From positions 24,706,254 to 24,770,253 of the forward strand of contig OX352765.1 of NCBI GenBank assembly GCA_947095585.1: DNA of 64,000 bases, given 5' to 3'. Source of the stretch: Nephrocerus scutellatus. Lineage: Eukaryota > Arthropoda > Insecta > Diptera > Pipunculidae. The notes beneath the pieces were generated by a model. It had not been told where the DNA came from and did no database searches. It was given only the letters and a program-made list of their open reading frames with translations. The position numbers and the translations under genes are program-made. Within the stretch, counting starts at the first letter, position 1. Each line of letters begins with the position of its first letter. Positions 19,447-32,224 of this stretch are shown here, piece after piece.

Positions 19447-20600
19447 TAGGTCGCTCACAACAAGAATTTTATAATTGAAATAAAATTGTACGGTGAATAT
19501 GGGCGTTATAGATGGTTGCCATAAAGAATCAAAGAACCATGACTAAATTCGCTGCTTTAGTCAGGTTTAAAAATATGGGTTTCAAACAATGATTTCGAAA
19601 AATCAATGACATACGTCTATCGGATTGGACCTAATTAATTCCAGATCATATCAGATCCATTTACTAAATGTTTTACGTTTTTATTTGCAATAGTCGCTAC
19701 TTATCTCATTTTATTGCTTTGAAATTGCTGGCGACGGCGACGACTGGACTGACTGACGACTAACTGAGTGGTGGTAAGTAAACAAACAAAAACAAAATAT
19801 TTATATACAAGGGTTGTGTTTATTCATATTTTATTCAAAATATGATAAATAAGCGAAAAGTTTCTTTGTGTTTCTGGTGTTGGTGGCGATACTCGATAAT
19901 CGACAGGACCGGCAGTAGGTCTCTCTCGCTGATTCAAAGTGAAGTCAACTCAACAACATTTTGCACATTGCACTCATACGACCCATCCCTTGTGGAAATG
20001 ACTAAAACTTTCCTGCTCTCTCTGATTCCAGTTGTATGGTAGTCGTAGTAGTTCGATCAAAGAAGTCTCTGCAGCTTCATCTGAAAATTCGCATGGATGC
20101 TGTGTTGTGTGTTGGATATTATTGCAACAACAACAACATCTGTCAAGCACCGTTCACCACAATCGGATGGTGGAAATACAAAAGAAGAGAAAAATAAACT
20201 CATTTATTGTTGCCAATCGTAGTAGTTTGATGATGACGGCAACGCCCGCCATATTAGATTTCCCCTTCTCTACTTTCTCTGCTATTAAACCAACAACACG
20301 GTACGACAGCTTAGTACTTCCTGCGGAAGCAAAAAAAAAAAGCGGTGAAAAGTTAATTTGCATATATATGTATGTATATTATATTTCCCAACCATCGAGG
20401 GAAAAAGACGGTCACCATTAATGATTTGAGCTGAGAGCAAACTGTTCCACTATTCTTCCACCACTACTTTACACAGAATAGTAAATCTAATTGGTGTTGA
20501 TTGCACTATGGTGGGTACATTTTAATGCCTATTTTATGTTTATTATAACTATTACATAAAATTTGGGAAAATGGAAAATAATAACAAAATATACCCAAAT
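19447..20600. other. Non-coding, nothing recognised
   Basis: Moderately GC-balanced between 19720 and 20320, with several open but unrecognised short frames; no homology or splice structure could be supported. Confidence 0.35.
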
Positions 20601-21182
20601 TTTGATGAGTAGAAATAGTCGAAATTCATGTCATTTTACATGAAGCTAATACCTTTGTTATTTATGAAAATTCACATTTACCAACCGATTTTTATGAAAT
20701 TTTTAAAGTATATTATTGGCAGGTCGATGAGGGCTATAGGCTATGGTACACCCCGTTCCCACTCCCATGAGGTGGAAAAAAATGGTAATATCAGCCACAT
20801 TAAAACCAGATTTTTATGAAATTTTTAATGTACGAGTATATTATTGGCAGGTGTGGGAAGGCAAAAGTACATCCCAACACTACTCGTTAGTTAGTGGAAG
20901 GCGGGGGTTTATTTGTGCGGGTAGCCGAGCGAGCGCCTGGGAACAGCTAGTCTACAATAGATAATTAACAGTGGCAATAGTACTGCAAAAAGCATTTACG
21001 ATAAAACCCCAACTAAAAATCTTAAGCCATTATTTCTAAGTTTAAGCTACCTTCACGATTAATATTTTAAACAATTCAATGAAATCGACAAAACAATTGT
21101 TTTTTATCTTGTTCCATTAGTTGATAAATTCTTTATAAGCTAATATAACAAAAATTTTATTTAAATATACGTTTTTAAGTTA

Positions 21183-21265
21183 GGTGCTCTCACAACGGAA
21201 ATTCTTAAACTTAAGAATGATTTTTGACAAAAAAAAATGTTTGCTCGTTATGTTGGAAATCTATA
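21183..21265 (+). mobile_element. MITE-like element, partial (copy B)
   Basis: Begins GGTGCTCTCACAACGGAAAT and contains ATGTTTGCTCGTTATGTTGG, matching copy A at 11458-11612 in its interior and copy C at 23104-23176 in its terminus. The other arm was not found. Confidence 0.45.
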
Positions 21266-21297
21266 ATCTATACAATTACGAAATTATTATGTGGGGG

Positions 21298-21432
21298 GAG
21301 TCGTGTCGACGGTAAATTTACATCGATTACAAAAATTTGAATTGATGTAAACTGTCGATCAACCGGATGGTCGTGCCGACGGTGAATATACATCGATTAC
21401 AAAAATTTGAATTGATGTAAACTGTCGATCAG
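21298..21432. repeat. Tandem pair of imperfect hairpins
   Basis: Two copies of about 68 bp follow one another. Each has a left arm CGACGGTAAATTTACATCGA or CGACGGTGAATATACATCGA and a right arm AATTGATGTAAACTGTCGAT that is its imperfect complement, so each can fold on itself. No gene overlaps. Confidence 0.7.
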
Positions 21433-23103
21433 CAGCTATGTTTTTGTCGATGACTTTTAATTGGCGACCAGCGCGTTACTGAAATAATATAAAATTAAAG
21501 TTTAGTTAAAATAAGATAACGGCTGTATCATTTGGATTACTTTTGAAATAGGCTCGACCTCATCAAACGTAAATAAATCTATATTTTCTTTCTTATTGGT
21601 ATATAATACGATGTAAAAATTTACTTACTACTTTTGTTACCCAGTTAACTTTATAATTTCTCTATTTTTTGTGAATATATAAACTTTTGGTTTTCCTTAT
21701 ATATATACCTGCCAATAATATACATTGAATATTTCATAAAAATCAGTTTGTAAATATGACTGGTATTGACATTTTACATTTCACACCCCCAAGAAGAGGG
21801 AAGGCAGGTGTACTATGGCCTATAACCATTCTCCACCTGCCAATAATATACATTGAAAATTTCATAAAAATCGGTTGGTAAATAACAACCGCACAAAATT
21901 TCATTTTATTTGTTAGATTAGATAGATAGATAATTATTGAGTGAAAATAAAATCAAATTTTTCGAAATTTTATATAACTTCTTTTTTAGAAGAACATTAG
22001 GATATTTTTGGTTGGTTTCATTTTCATTTAAATGAAACGTGAAACGTAGAGCAACATACAAGAAACTGACACCATTTAGTTCTAGAAATATTATTTTCTT
22101 TATATACAATACTTATAAGAAAAAAGATTAAGAGAAAAGTCTATTAATAAACAAATCAATGACCTTTGACCAATGAATATTTTATTGAATTATATATCGT
22201 GTATTCATTATCACTAAATTATATACTTTGCTCGATTTTTAAAAATTAATAGTTCTTTCGATTTGCAGGGTAAAGTTAATATTACTCTCTCATGGTTTTG
22301 GTGTGACGTTCTATTTGCAAACTGTACCCGGGGTATAATTTGATTTTTCGTTTTATTGTTTTATTTGCAAAGTTTCGTAACCGACACTGTACCTTTGAAA
22401 CCCGTCGTTAATCGATGGGTAAGGTTTCGTTTACTTAACAAGATTGCGAAGAGAGAGCAAGCAGACTAGTTTCTCAGGTTGTTGTTCTTGTCAAATTTTG
22501 ATTTCGGATTGGCGTTCATTTGTATTTACCACAAAAACCAAGTTTCTTTTACAGCTTACCCATCCATGGGTATGGGTTTGGGTATGGTTAGTCATTTGTT
22601 AACTACTGGGTAATAAATAAAAAAAACTATATAAAAGAAAACAAAATTTTGTTCGGTTGTTATTTATGAAAATTCACATTACATTTACCAACCGATTTTA
22701 ATGAAATTATCAATGAATATTATTGGCAGGTGACGGAAGGTTATAGTATTCTATATAACACTACCACTCAACCTCTGGTAATATTGAGTGGGGAGAGGGC
22801 GAATCCATCCAAATTTTTTTCCCGGCATCAACCATTTCATACTATAATGACTGTGCGCGTTGTGCGCTGTAGGCAGCACTGATTGCTTTATGATTGGGGT
22901 TGTTTTGTTGTTGGGTTGCAGTGCTTCGTATGTGTTTTTATATTTCAGCATTTATACTGGAATTCAGTATACTTTTGGTTATTAGAGAAATTTTAATTTT
23001 TATGGGTAGTTTTATTTTACATTGCGAATTTTTGGTTATAATTTTTGATTTTTGAGACCGGACCTATTTCACAGATTAACCAACTCAACTCAACATATAA
23101 CAT

Positions 23104-23176
23104 GGTCTTTCACAACGAAAAAGTTAATTCCATACAACCCTGTGAGTTGTTTTAAGTTTTTCATTGTGAGAGCACC
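23104..23176. mobile_element. Short MITE-like foldback element (copy C)
   Basis: GGTCTTTCACAACGAAAAAG at the left end and GGTGCTCTCACAATGAAAAA (reversed) at the right end form inverted repeats of about 25 bp around a 25-bp centre. The terminus matches copy B. Confidence 0.55.
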
Positions 23177-24924
23177 ATAAATGTGTATTTTTAAAATTTC
23201 AAAATGAAAAAAATTTAAACATCTGTCAGAATAGACTTTTCTGCAAACGGTATTATGTTTAGCATTTAAATAACATCCATACACATATACATGTTGTAAA
23301 AACTTAACATTCCATCCAGATTGATATAAACGAAAAGTTGCAACGCCGCAGCTCTGCCATTGTACGAAAAAACAAATCGAATTCAGACAGCTCTGAAAAT
23401 ACTCAATGCGATTACAATCTGTCAGCATGGGGGCATAACGTCTCTATGTAGCATATAGCATACATTTAAAAAAAAATTGTGAGGCAAGAGTCCCGCATTT
23501 ACCAGCAGCATACCAACTATTGGTGTGAGTAGTATGACAATTGTGGGCACTTTTTTTCACCCAATATGCGATTTGTTTGCATTTTATGAACATAAAACTA
23601 TTAGATATTTAGCACAGAGAATTACATTTAAACTAATAATTTACTATATGTATGCAATTCCTGGGAAGTGAAAAACTTTTCTCCACCGGAAAATTTGCTT
23701 GCGAACAGGAAAATGTTATCGATCCATTGCAGTCGGCCATTTTCGTTTTTTTTTTATTTTACACGCCAGCGAAAATAAAATGTGTATTTGACGACGTCGA
23801 CGACGACTACAAACGACCTCTCTGCTGCTCAATGGGAACAGAAAATTTACACACAAACTCAACTAAACAAATATAGTTTTTCTCATAGCATGCGACACCA
23901 TATGCCAGCTTATACTTATCAATTTTCGTACGAAATTAACATTTATTTTTCAGTTTTCACTTAATTTGGTAATATTGTTGAGTTTTATTATTGTTCAGTG
24001 TTCAAAACCTACCTTATGTTTCCAAGCCAATCTCGATCAAAATCTACCGCAGTCAAAAAGAGCAAAAAGCACGACGTTCGTATCGTATATAAATATCCAA
24101 TTAATGTTTTCGTTTATTGTTTTGAATCCATTTTGCTTTGTTACTTAAAATTGCTTTAATTTCTTCCTTATAATTTTTGTTGGAGGTTTTTTTTTAACTT
24201 TTTTATCAACAATCGTTAAAACTGAGTGTTTATAAAAGAAAAATAGCAAAAAACAATCCCACACTAAATTTTATACCACTATATGCTCTGTGAATACTTT
24301 TTAATTCAAGTCAATGAGACTTCAATATTCTGTTAAATATCACCTAACACCTACCACGAACTGTCAACGAAACTCTACGAACAAGGTCTACTAACTGAAT
24401 ACTAGGTTTTTCGACAGTGGCCGTGTATGGTCGGTGTCGGAGTTTTTGTATCACATCGGGCAAACCAAGCAAGCCAGCAATACTCGTGCTCTTCCAACTT
24501 CCACTCAAATTCCATTCGTATGGATTATACAGCTGACGCTGACTTGTGCGCCTGAGCTAAAGAGAGAGTGTGTTTGTGTAAAATATTTATATGCACACGC
24601 ATTTGGTATCCATCCAACTTATTGATTAATAAAAGCAGAGGTCCTCAAACTATTAAATTGTACAATATTTATTAAAAATGTCATGTTTCTTTAAATAGAT
24701 TAAAGAACATTCATATCTTTTTTTTAATTACTGACAATGACGGATTTTTATAACCAACATTAAATTTATTATTCATTCGATATTAAAGTATTATAAAATA
24801 GAAATATATAGATTTTATCAAAACAAACATAGAATATGTTGTAATTGTCGCGACTTCTCGGATAACTGATACACAACATACCCTTATTTTTTATTTAGTA
24901 TATAACTATTTCAGATGCGATTCT
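23177..24924. other. AT-rich non-coding, nothing recognised
   Basis: No exon, element or RNA gene recognised. A region at 24400-24560 has more balanced base composition but no interpretable frame. Confidence 0.35.
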
Positions 24925-25215
24925 GGGCTGGTTCATCGCAAGAAATTCATCGTGGCAGCACTTAATTGCGGTAATTCATCGCGCAATAAAATATCATCAT
25001 CATATGGCAGTGTGTCCATAATTTTCAAAAATGCCTTTTATAAGGAAAACTCCTATTAAAATATAAATTAATTGAGCGCACTGAACAGTGTGTGCATATG
25101 CGCGTTGCGTAGCGGTAAATTCAATTTGTGATAAACGGTATTTATTTTGAAAAATGTTGCCATGAATTGCTGCCGCAATTAATTGTTTGGCGATGAATTG
25201 CTGCTACGGCAAAAA
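24925..25215. repeat. Imperfect foldback repeat with AATTCATCG words
   Basis: TTCATCGTGGCAGCACTTAA...AATTCATCGCGC near 24940-24985 is mirrored near 25160-25212 (GCAATTAATTG...GCGATGAATTGCTGC). The arms are about 45 bp with mismatches and gaps, around a 175-bp centre. No coding capacity. Confidence 0.5.
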
Positions 25216-25406
25216 ACATGTGTACGTTTCGCAGGAATTATTCTAATAATAGCATGACATGCTCTATTTACATATATACATGATATGACATGCTATGTGA
25301 CAATCGTAACAGAATATCTGACATTAAAAAAAAACAAAAAAATATTAACAGCAACAGAAGGGACTAAAGTGTTAAAAGTGATAAGATTTTATTTTCAATT
25401 ACATAT

Positions 25407-26593
25407 ACGAGGGTTGCCTTTTATAAATCGGTATTAAGCAGCTCTAGTGCTGCCACCCGATACTGACGTCTCTATCATAAAATTTGATATTTTAGACGGT
25501 ATATTCACACGGAACGTTTTTTTAATACCGCCACTATTTTTGTTGGTATAGTGATATAAAAATTTCACTTCAGTGCAAAAATGGAACTAAATTGTTAACA
25601 TTTTCTTGCGAATTTGTTTTACAACTTTCGACAACAAAAGTCCATTGATGAATTTATTTCGACTTTTGATGATGAAGCACTATCAAGGACCAGTGCTTAT
25701 CGATTTTATACAGAATTCAATCTTGGCCACAGTTCGCTCAACGACCAAGTTCGTGAAGGTCGTTGAAAACCGGTTGTTGTTCCGGAAAATATTGATGCTG
25801 TGCATGCAATATCGTCATGAGACTTATCGTAAGATTGAGCATCCTTGAACATAATTTGACAATCTCTCAAAAAACAACTCGGGTCAATTGATGGAAAGAA
25901 ACGCTCAAAAATTACGAACGCGGTGCTTCAAAACATGTCTATAAATTATAACATCGTGACAGAGGATGAATCTTGGATCTATGCATATGAGCCTGAAACC
26001 AAGCAACAGTCGACAATATGGGTGTTCTACTATGAGCAAAATCTAACAAAAGTTGTTTGCACACGAAAAACTTCGAAGCAAATGGTCGTCTGTTTTTGCG
26101 GAAAACTGGACATGTCGCAATCTTACTATTGATGCAACGTAGAACGGTCAATTTTGAACGGTACAAAAGCATTTGTTTGCCAGAAGTCTTCGGCGAAAAA
26201 AGAAAACCAACCGCAGACAACGGATCATTCTCTATCACGACAATGTGAGCTCTCAGCACAAAGAATTAAATATGTGAACGATCAAAATATTGAATTAATG
26301 GGTCGTATAGTCATGATTTGGCACCAAATTACTTCTTTTTATCCTCGCAAATAAAAAATTAAATTAAATTGCAGGGTCAACGTTTTTCGACACCTGAAAA
26401 GGTGGTTGTTGCGTTCAAAAGGCATGTTTTGGAGGTATATCGACCGGAGTGGAAAAGTGTTTCGAAAATTGGTTCAAACGCATGCAAAAGTGTATTGATC
26501 TTCATGGAGAATATTTTGAAAAGCAATAAAGCCCTTTTCCATAAATAAAAATTTATGTTTGTTCTCTAATTCCGAAATATAAAAGGTAGTCCT
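25407..26593 (+). mobile_element. mariner-like element with both termini
   Basis: Imperfect inverted termini of about 27 bp are present: CGAGGGTTGCCTTTTATAAA at 25407 and, reversed, AGGACTACCTTTTATATTTC at 26593, each next to a TA. The element is about 1.19 kb, a usual mariner size, and contains a decayed transposase (25581-26530). Confidence 0.8.
25581..26530 (+). pseudogene. mariner transposase pseudogene
   Basis: From the ATG at 25581 the frame has a stop at codon 6, then reads SIDEFISTFDDEALSRTSAY and FNLGHSSLNDQVREG, stop, PVVVPENIDAVHAIS (the HTH and linker region). Then come VTEDESWIYAYEPETKQQS with the first catalytic Asp, YHDN with the second and, in another frame, HDLAPNYFFL with the third. 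All three Asp of the DD34D triad can still be read, but many stops and frameshifts make it inactive. The C-terminal end (FRKLVQTHAKV) is also visible. Confidence 0.85.
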
Positions 26594-28190
26594 TAAAACT
26601 GGGTAAGCTGTCAAATTAAAACTGTGCGTTCTTGAAACAAAAATCAAATGTATTACCAATCCATAAAAAAAACAATAATAATTCTACTTCTTTGTCATGA
26701 CGACTGTAATTTTATAAGAAAAAGTTATGGTTTTGGTTAATGCTTTGTGAAAGATAAATGTATATTTATATTTATCAAATTTAAGCAAAACCGGATTATA
26801 ACAATACATACTCGATTCAAAAATTGCAAACCGGAAACATAATTAGAGAAAAAATGATTCAAACTAGAAAATTTAAAAAAAAAAAGTTTGAGACCTACTG
26901 TATGTCGCTCTATTTGATTTTTTATAGGCTGGTAAAAGTCTGTACCGTAAACATTTCAACTGGTATCATTTTTTTAATCACATTCATATACAGTCCAAAA
27001 TATTGAATTTAATAAATTTATAGCTATATCTACACGATGTAAAATGTACCCTATTTTTTTTAATTGGTGGCATAAACGCAACCTGGTCTTTCCATAATAC
27101 TTAAATTAATAACAAAAAACTCTAAAAAGATTGATTGAAACATCGATAACGAAAAATCTAAACAGCACTTTTCACGACATTTTACGGTACGAAATGGTTT
27201 GAATGGAAATAAGAATGCATTGACATGGACTAGACTGACCCAGCATATAGCAGCAATTACCTACCACAGCACGGAGCATGCTTACTGAAATAACACGCAC
27301 ACATTCAAACATTCGCTCTTTCATTTCTATGGGTGGTGGTTTTACAGGGATCATATGGAATGGGTTGCCTTGCCAAACATTTTTGTAGGCTTTTAAAAAA
27401 TTTGAACCAAAATTGAAAAAAAAAAAAAAAATAGAAAGAATGTTGTCAGATTGGAGTGGAGTACAATAATACATAAAAGCAAGCGAAACCCTAAAATACT
27501 ATTGGTCACACGTACTCTAAAGTGTTCAGTGGCGTGCGTTTGAAAGAATTTTCAATTCGACGAAATGTAAAAAATCTGTTTTTATTTCTGTAACTTCAGT
27601 TACGATAGGAATAATTTATACTTTTTATTTTATATTTTTACTATTTTTAATCATTTTCTAAATCAATTTAAACTTTTTGTTAGGAATACATATAACTCGT
27701 GCGTAATAATTTGGGAAATGATTCGTGGGTATATTCTAAGCAAAAAAATTTCTACAATAAGGGTCTATCTACAATGTTTACATCATTTATCAGGGATTTA
27801 AGAAAAAACTTACTTTGGTGTACCCTGACCCATGTTAACGGAAATTGCTCTGTTATTTTCGTTTAGGACTTTATTTTTAGGAAAAATACTAGCAGTTTAG
27901 ATAACGCTGATTTCTTGTTTGCGTCTTCAGATATCCAACTTCAATGCAATGCAAACCGTGTCCGAAGCGGACTGTTGGGCTCGTATTCACGTTGTCCGTC
28001 CTATAAGAACCCCATTAAATTTCAATACTTTATTTATGCCGGTTCTACACTTTCGGTGCTCCGTGCTGTTTTTTTTTCTCTACAAGGTACACCGTACGCC
28101 GAAAACGCATTGACATTATTTGGTAGCGCTGTTTTTTTTTCAAATCGATAACAACACGCTTTTAACAGTGGCGTCGATTTTAGGTGCTTT
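26594..28190. other. AT-rich non-coding, nothing recognised
   Basis: No gene recognised. A stretch at 27180-27380 has more balanced composition; 27940-28140 holds frames that do not match a family I know. Confidence 0.35.
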
Positions 28191-28199
28191 AGGTGTTGA

Positions 28200-28460
28200 A
28201 AAAAAAATCGTTGTTGAGGAGAAGACAATTATCAAATGTTAATTACCTCTTTGAGTTAAGAATTAAACTAGAAGATTTTTGGAAATATTTTTTAATGTCA
28301 GAAGAAATGTATGACGAATTTCTGTATTTGGTTAAGCCGTTAAATGCAAAATCAAATAGTCATTTAAGAAAATCGAAAAAATTTCACCTCACGAAAGAAT
28401 TTCAGATTAATATATATATATCTCCTTCCTTGCTACAGGAAGGAGATTAAGGTAATCTGA
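28200..28460 (+). pseudogene. Harbinger/PIF-like transposase fragment
   Basis: The plus strand reads DFWKYFLMSEEMYDEFLYLV and later, after a frameshift, ISPHERISD, stop, YIYISFLATGRR. These fit the M....F..LL..V and ISPEERLAVTLRFLATGDS blocks of Harbinger (HARBI1-type) transposases. The catalytic core is not present. Confidence 0.5.
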
Positions 28461-29025
28461 AATTTCCAGCAATTATTTCTGCCCCATCCATGTTCTGCTA
28501 TAATAAAAGTGAACCAAACTTATGTAAAGGTAATAGCTGAAATAGCCGGCCTTGTCCGGCTACACCCACCCTAATCATCCTCGTCCAACTGACCGCATAC
28601 CCAATCACTCAGTGATCCCTACACTGACCTCGTCCCTACACGGACGCCCTCCTAACACTGATCCAAACCTTTCAATATAGAACTGTAACCTATAACCTCC
28701 GGGTCAAAAAATTCTGTACCATGTTGAAAACCTGATCAAAATAGGTCTAGTAGTGACGATAGTCAAATTTTCGATAGTTTCAATTTATCGGGGGATAATG
28801 CACAAAGCAAAATATTTACTATTAATTTCACCACGCAGTTTCTTGTGTGAAATTTTTGAACGCCGAACATCGAAATTTCAACCTAGCTCTAAATGTGTTT
28901 CGTGTTCATAAGGTCTTTATTCCTTGTTCCGTTTTGTCATTTAAGCTATCGGTGTTCTGTGAAGAGAAACACGGTAGACAGTACACCGGCGACAAAACCG
29001 AAGGTCTAAAGTCAGCATCTTTTAC
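28461..29025. other. Non-coding, nothing recognised
   Basis: Contains a C-rich patch near 28560-28640 with repeated CACTGA and CCCTAC words but no recognised gene. Confidence 0.35.
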
Positions 29026-29240
29026 ATAGTAGTAAAAAGAAGATGGTAATCATGAAAATTTTCGAACTGGGAATTTTGCAGATTTACCCATTTCTGTATC
29101 TCCTGAATCAGAAAAAGCGAAACGTTAATCTGTCTGGATGTTTCCACTCTAATGGGGATAAAAATTCATATTTAAGCTTTTTCCATAAATTAGGAGGTCC
29201 TAGTGGATTTTGGCAGAAATCGGCCAACCGGAAGTGGCAG
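29026..29240 (+). repeat. Dispersed repeat family 2, copy 1
   Basis: Contains GGTAATCATGAAAATTTTCG, ATTTACCCATTTCTGTATCT and GATAAAAATTCATATTTAAG, shared in order with 42728-42975 and, reversed, 61265-61490. No coding capacity. Confidence 0.75.
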
Positions 29241-31025
29241 TTTACTCTGACAGTTTTTCAAGTTTTTGCAAATATACCAAAGATTATGAGATTTAATACA
29301 CTTATGAGATTTAATACAGATCGTGTGGTCTACCTCTATTTTTCTATTAATACAGCAACGTTTAGGTTTTCATATTCGTACAAACAAACTGCATTACCAT
29401 AAAACTGTGCAATAATAAAATTGAAAATAAATAAATTGTTAGATGATCTCCAATTTTCTGAAATACACAAAATCCACCTACGCCCCTGACTTGTTTATGC
29501 AACTTTCAGACTCTGCTGCTGCTGCCACTACTATTTGTGGAAAGTTAATTCTGTTTTTCATTCAAATCCATGTGTGTGAGAAAGCATTGGGTAATGCCGT
29601 AATACGTGCGCAATTAAAGCGACGCGACGCGACGGCGCGGAATGTCTGGCTGGCCTCTCTTTGCGTGCAAAATATATACATCCATACATGCCTGTCTAGG
29701 CAGGGATAAAAAATGCAAATTCCCCAAAATGCCTTGCGCACAAATTCTTTGGCATGCTTCTTCGCAGTTGCGTGAACAAAAGAAGAACCACAAAATTACA
29801 GTGGCGTCTCGACTACTGCGCGTCTGCGAATACTACTACTACGACGCGACAATACTATGCTAGCATACGGGAAATCCATGAAAACGGTGAGCAAGTTTTT
29901 GGAGTACAACTACCACTACCAAGCCTACATTATTGTGTTTTCCTGCTTCTTGGTTTATTGGTAGTTTATAATTTATATAAAGCATTCGCTATTCGCATCG
30001 GAGTATCCTTTGACGCCGCTGCCGCCGATATACAACGCTGCGTCTGGCTATTTCCAGGACTTTCGAAGCTGCGTTCGTTCTTGGGGAGTTAGTGGTGGAT
30101 GACGGCGTAATGTGTGGCGCATGCCAAGCTATAGCATTGAGCATGATGTACCAGTGGAGTCAGACTTCAAATTGAGGAAAAAAAACTAAAGGGAAAAATT
30201 CAATAATATGGACGGACTCAGGCGAGTGCCGCAACCCACCTGACAGAACGACGGTTTCTGCGAAAAGGTCAGAAGATAAAGGAGGCGATAATGAAATTCG
30301 TTGTACAACTCTTTTGAGGCGGGGAATGACGGAGCAACATCAAATGATCGAATCGATTAACCAAAAAATTCTGGAACATAAGGAACAGATGTTCTGATGT
30401 TTTTATGGCGTTCATGGCCATGGGTCAACGCTCATCGCTATAATGATGCGGTATACATATGTATGTATCTTAAATGTGTTTTCTTTGGTAAAAAGCCGGC
30501 TGCACGCCATCCGTCGTACAACGAAGAAGAAGAGGATCAAATACAACACACGAGTATTATGCACAAGCTGCATAGCACATGCCAATCCACATTTCAAATG
30601 GAGCAACAAATTTTGTAGTCCTCTTCCTCTGCAACTGCAACGAATATATTATTTTATTTTGCCGAATTGCTAAATTGTAAGACTGATTGATTTCCATTTA
30701 ATTTCACTCAAAACCCTTTATAGCGTATTTTTCCGTTCGGCATTGCTATTATTCTTAACGGAGTAAGCCATCCTAGTAATAGATAGATAGAGAAAAAAAA
30801 AACTTTTGCTCGACTAGATTTACCTGCAATTGGATTGGCTATAAAGAGGGTCAGGCATTATCTTTCTTGAATGCAGATTCAAAGTATATTTCAACACCTA
30901 TTCAGTGGCACCCTTTTTGTACTTATACCGTGTCAACAAAGTGATTATTGGGATTAATATTATTAGTAAAAGTCGAATAAAAATATTGAAATCAGCAAAA
31001 AAAAAACCCATTTTTATCAATAAGA
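29241..31025. other. Non-coding, nothing firmly recognised
   Basis: Several frames of 70-110 codons are open between 29440 and 30670, and base composition is more balanced at 29480-30110, but no family, signal or splice structure could be supported. A minority possibility is exon material of an unrecognised gene. Confidence 0.3.
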
Positions 31026-31029
31026 AGTA

Positions 31030-31560
31030 TTCCCTTCCCTAGCGGGAGACTTAAATGCAAAGCACACCATTTGGCTCAATAGTGTAAATAACACAAGGTA
31101 CTTTTCTAAATAACTTTATTGACGAGAGCCAGATTAATTACAAATTTAAATTCCCAAATAGCCCAATTACAGCAAGCTTCTCAAGAGAAATTTATATTCT
31201 TGACGTTGCGTTGTTTTGCAGACGCTGTTGACACTGCGAGTAGTGAATACGTGAACAAACTAACGCTATTGCCTTATGACAGCGACCATAACGTCATAGT
31301 TTAGTCATGTCTTTTGAATTAGTGTCGGTTTAGATCGTGCGCGTTGGAGCAATTAATAACCAAAATCCGTCAAGTTATAGCCGAAATAACAACCGAAACT
31401 TGCAAAAATTTATCAAAAATTACCTCAAAAGGATCGGTTTCTGCAAAAGGCTCAGAGAAGGCAATTTTAATGATATTATTCACACTTAATGAATGCCTAA
31501 AATTTTCAATAAATAAAATATATTCCAAAAACTTCCTTAAATTTTTGTTGTTTTTTAAAT
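31030..31560 (+). pseudogene. Non-LTR retrotransposon endonuclease-domain fragment
   Basis: The plus strand reads LAGDLNAKHTIWLNSVNNTR (the GDFNAKHP.W block of AP-type endonucleases), then with frameshifts INYKFKFPNSPI, and SSEYVNKLTLLPYDSDHNVI, the final SDH-type catalytic motif. This is the Jockey/I-type apurinic endonuclease domain. The rest of the element is missing or unreadable. Confidence 0.65.
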
Positions 31561-31639
31561 AAAGTTCGGAAATTTAAGTTGCACCACTCTTTACTGACTT
31601 TTGCAAACTAAAACTGTAACCAAGCCAGTATTAAAAGCA

Positions 31640-31825
31640 CAAAAGAATCGACTCTATTTCTCTTGATAAAATAATGCAAAACAAGTAAAGTAAATTCGCC
31701 GTTCGGATCCGGCCTTAAATTGTAGGTCCCTTCCATTTGTGTTCAAAAATATACATGCAAAACACAAATGGTCGCGGAAGCTAGGCCTTGGGCTCCAACG
31801 GTCTGTCGCGCCGAATATTATTATG
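31640..31825 (+). repeat. SINE, 3' half
   Basis: Read on the plus strand this is the body and 3' end of the SINE family seen at 2597-2815 and 59165-59425: GGATCCGGCCTTAAATTGTA, GGTCCCTTCCATTTGTGTTC, then the terminal GGTCTGTCGCGCCGAATATT. The tRNA-like head is absent, as in 5'-truncated retrotransposed copies. Confidence 0.65.
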
Positions 31826-31959
31826 TAAAAAACTTCGTTTTTTGGGTACAAACTTTTATGTATACATCGAAACACGCCACATATTTGGTAATAATCGCCA
31901 AAATAAAAAAGTTTTTGAGGTCGGGCATACTTCAAAGAGTTTTCTTTTTTGCACGAATC

Positions 31960-32140
31960 ACACGTGACACACGCGACACGCCATACGCGTCAAACGCAGG
32001 TTATCAAAATTGGCCCCAGACATTGAGCCACTCACTCAATCAGCCCTATAGGTCATGCGAAAGGTGGTTAAGGAAGACCTCAAAAAACGAGAAAATGGCT
32101 ATACGTCGCCAATGTTTCACAAATATGGATAGCTAGAATA
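31960..32140 (+). pseudogene. Possible Tc1-like transposase N-terminal fragment
   Basis: One plus-strand frame reads KLAPDIEPLTQSAL, stop, VMRKVVKEDLKKRENGYTSP. The order fits the second helix-turn-helix of Tc1-like transposases (MR+VV.+DL). Similar words occur near 39386 and 56270. The evidence is short and degenerate. Confidence 0.3.
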
Positions 32141-32224
32141 TGCGCTTAGAGTCGCTTTGGCTATAAGCCCGAAATCAATTCATAATGCAATTCTGCCAAT
32201 ATTAAGGAATTATTCCTTTTTTAA

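Larger units (their letters stand above)
20640..22760. repeat. Dispersed repeat family with the TTATTGGCAGGT word, five units in two orientations
   Basis: Units containing ACCAACCGATTTTTATGAAA and TATATTATTGGCAGGT occur at about 20670-20735, 20810-20870 and 22665-22735 on the plus strand and at about 21707-21760 and 21828-21885 reversed. Plus-strand pair and reversed pair face each other around a 0.8-kb core. No coding capacity. It looks like a non-autonomous element with internal repeats; its class is unknown. Confidence 0.6.

Noticed and set aside
30200..30680. Possible piggyBac-type C-terminal zinc region
   Set aside because: Only a few Cys and basic residues fit, the spacing is wrong and no catalytic motif was seen.
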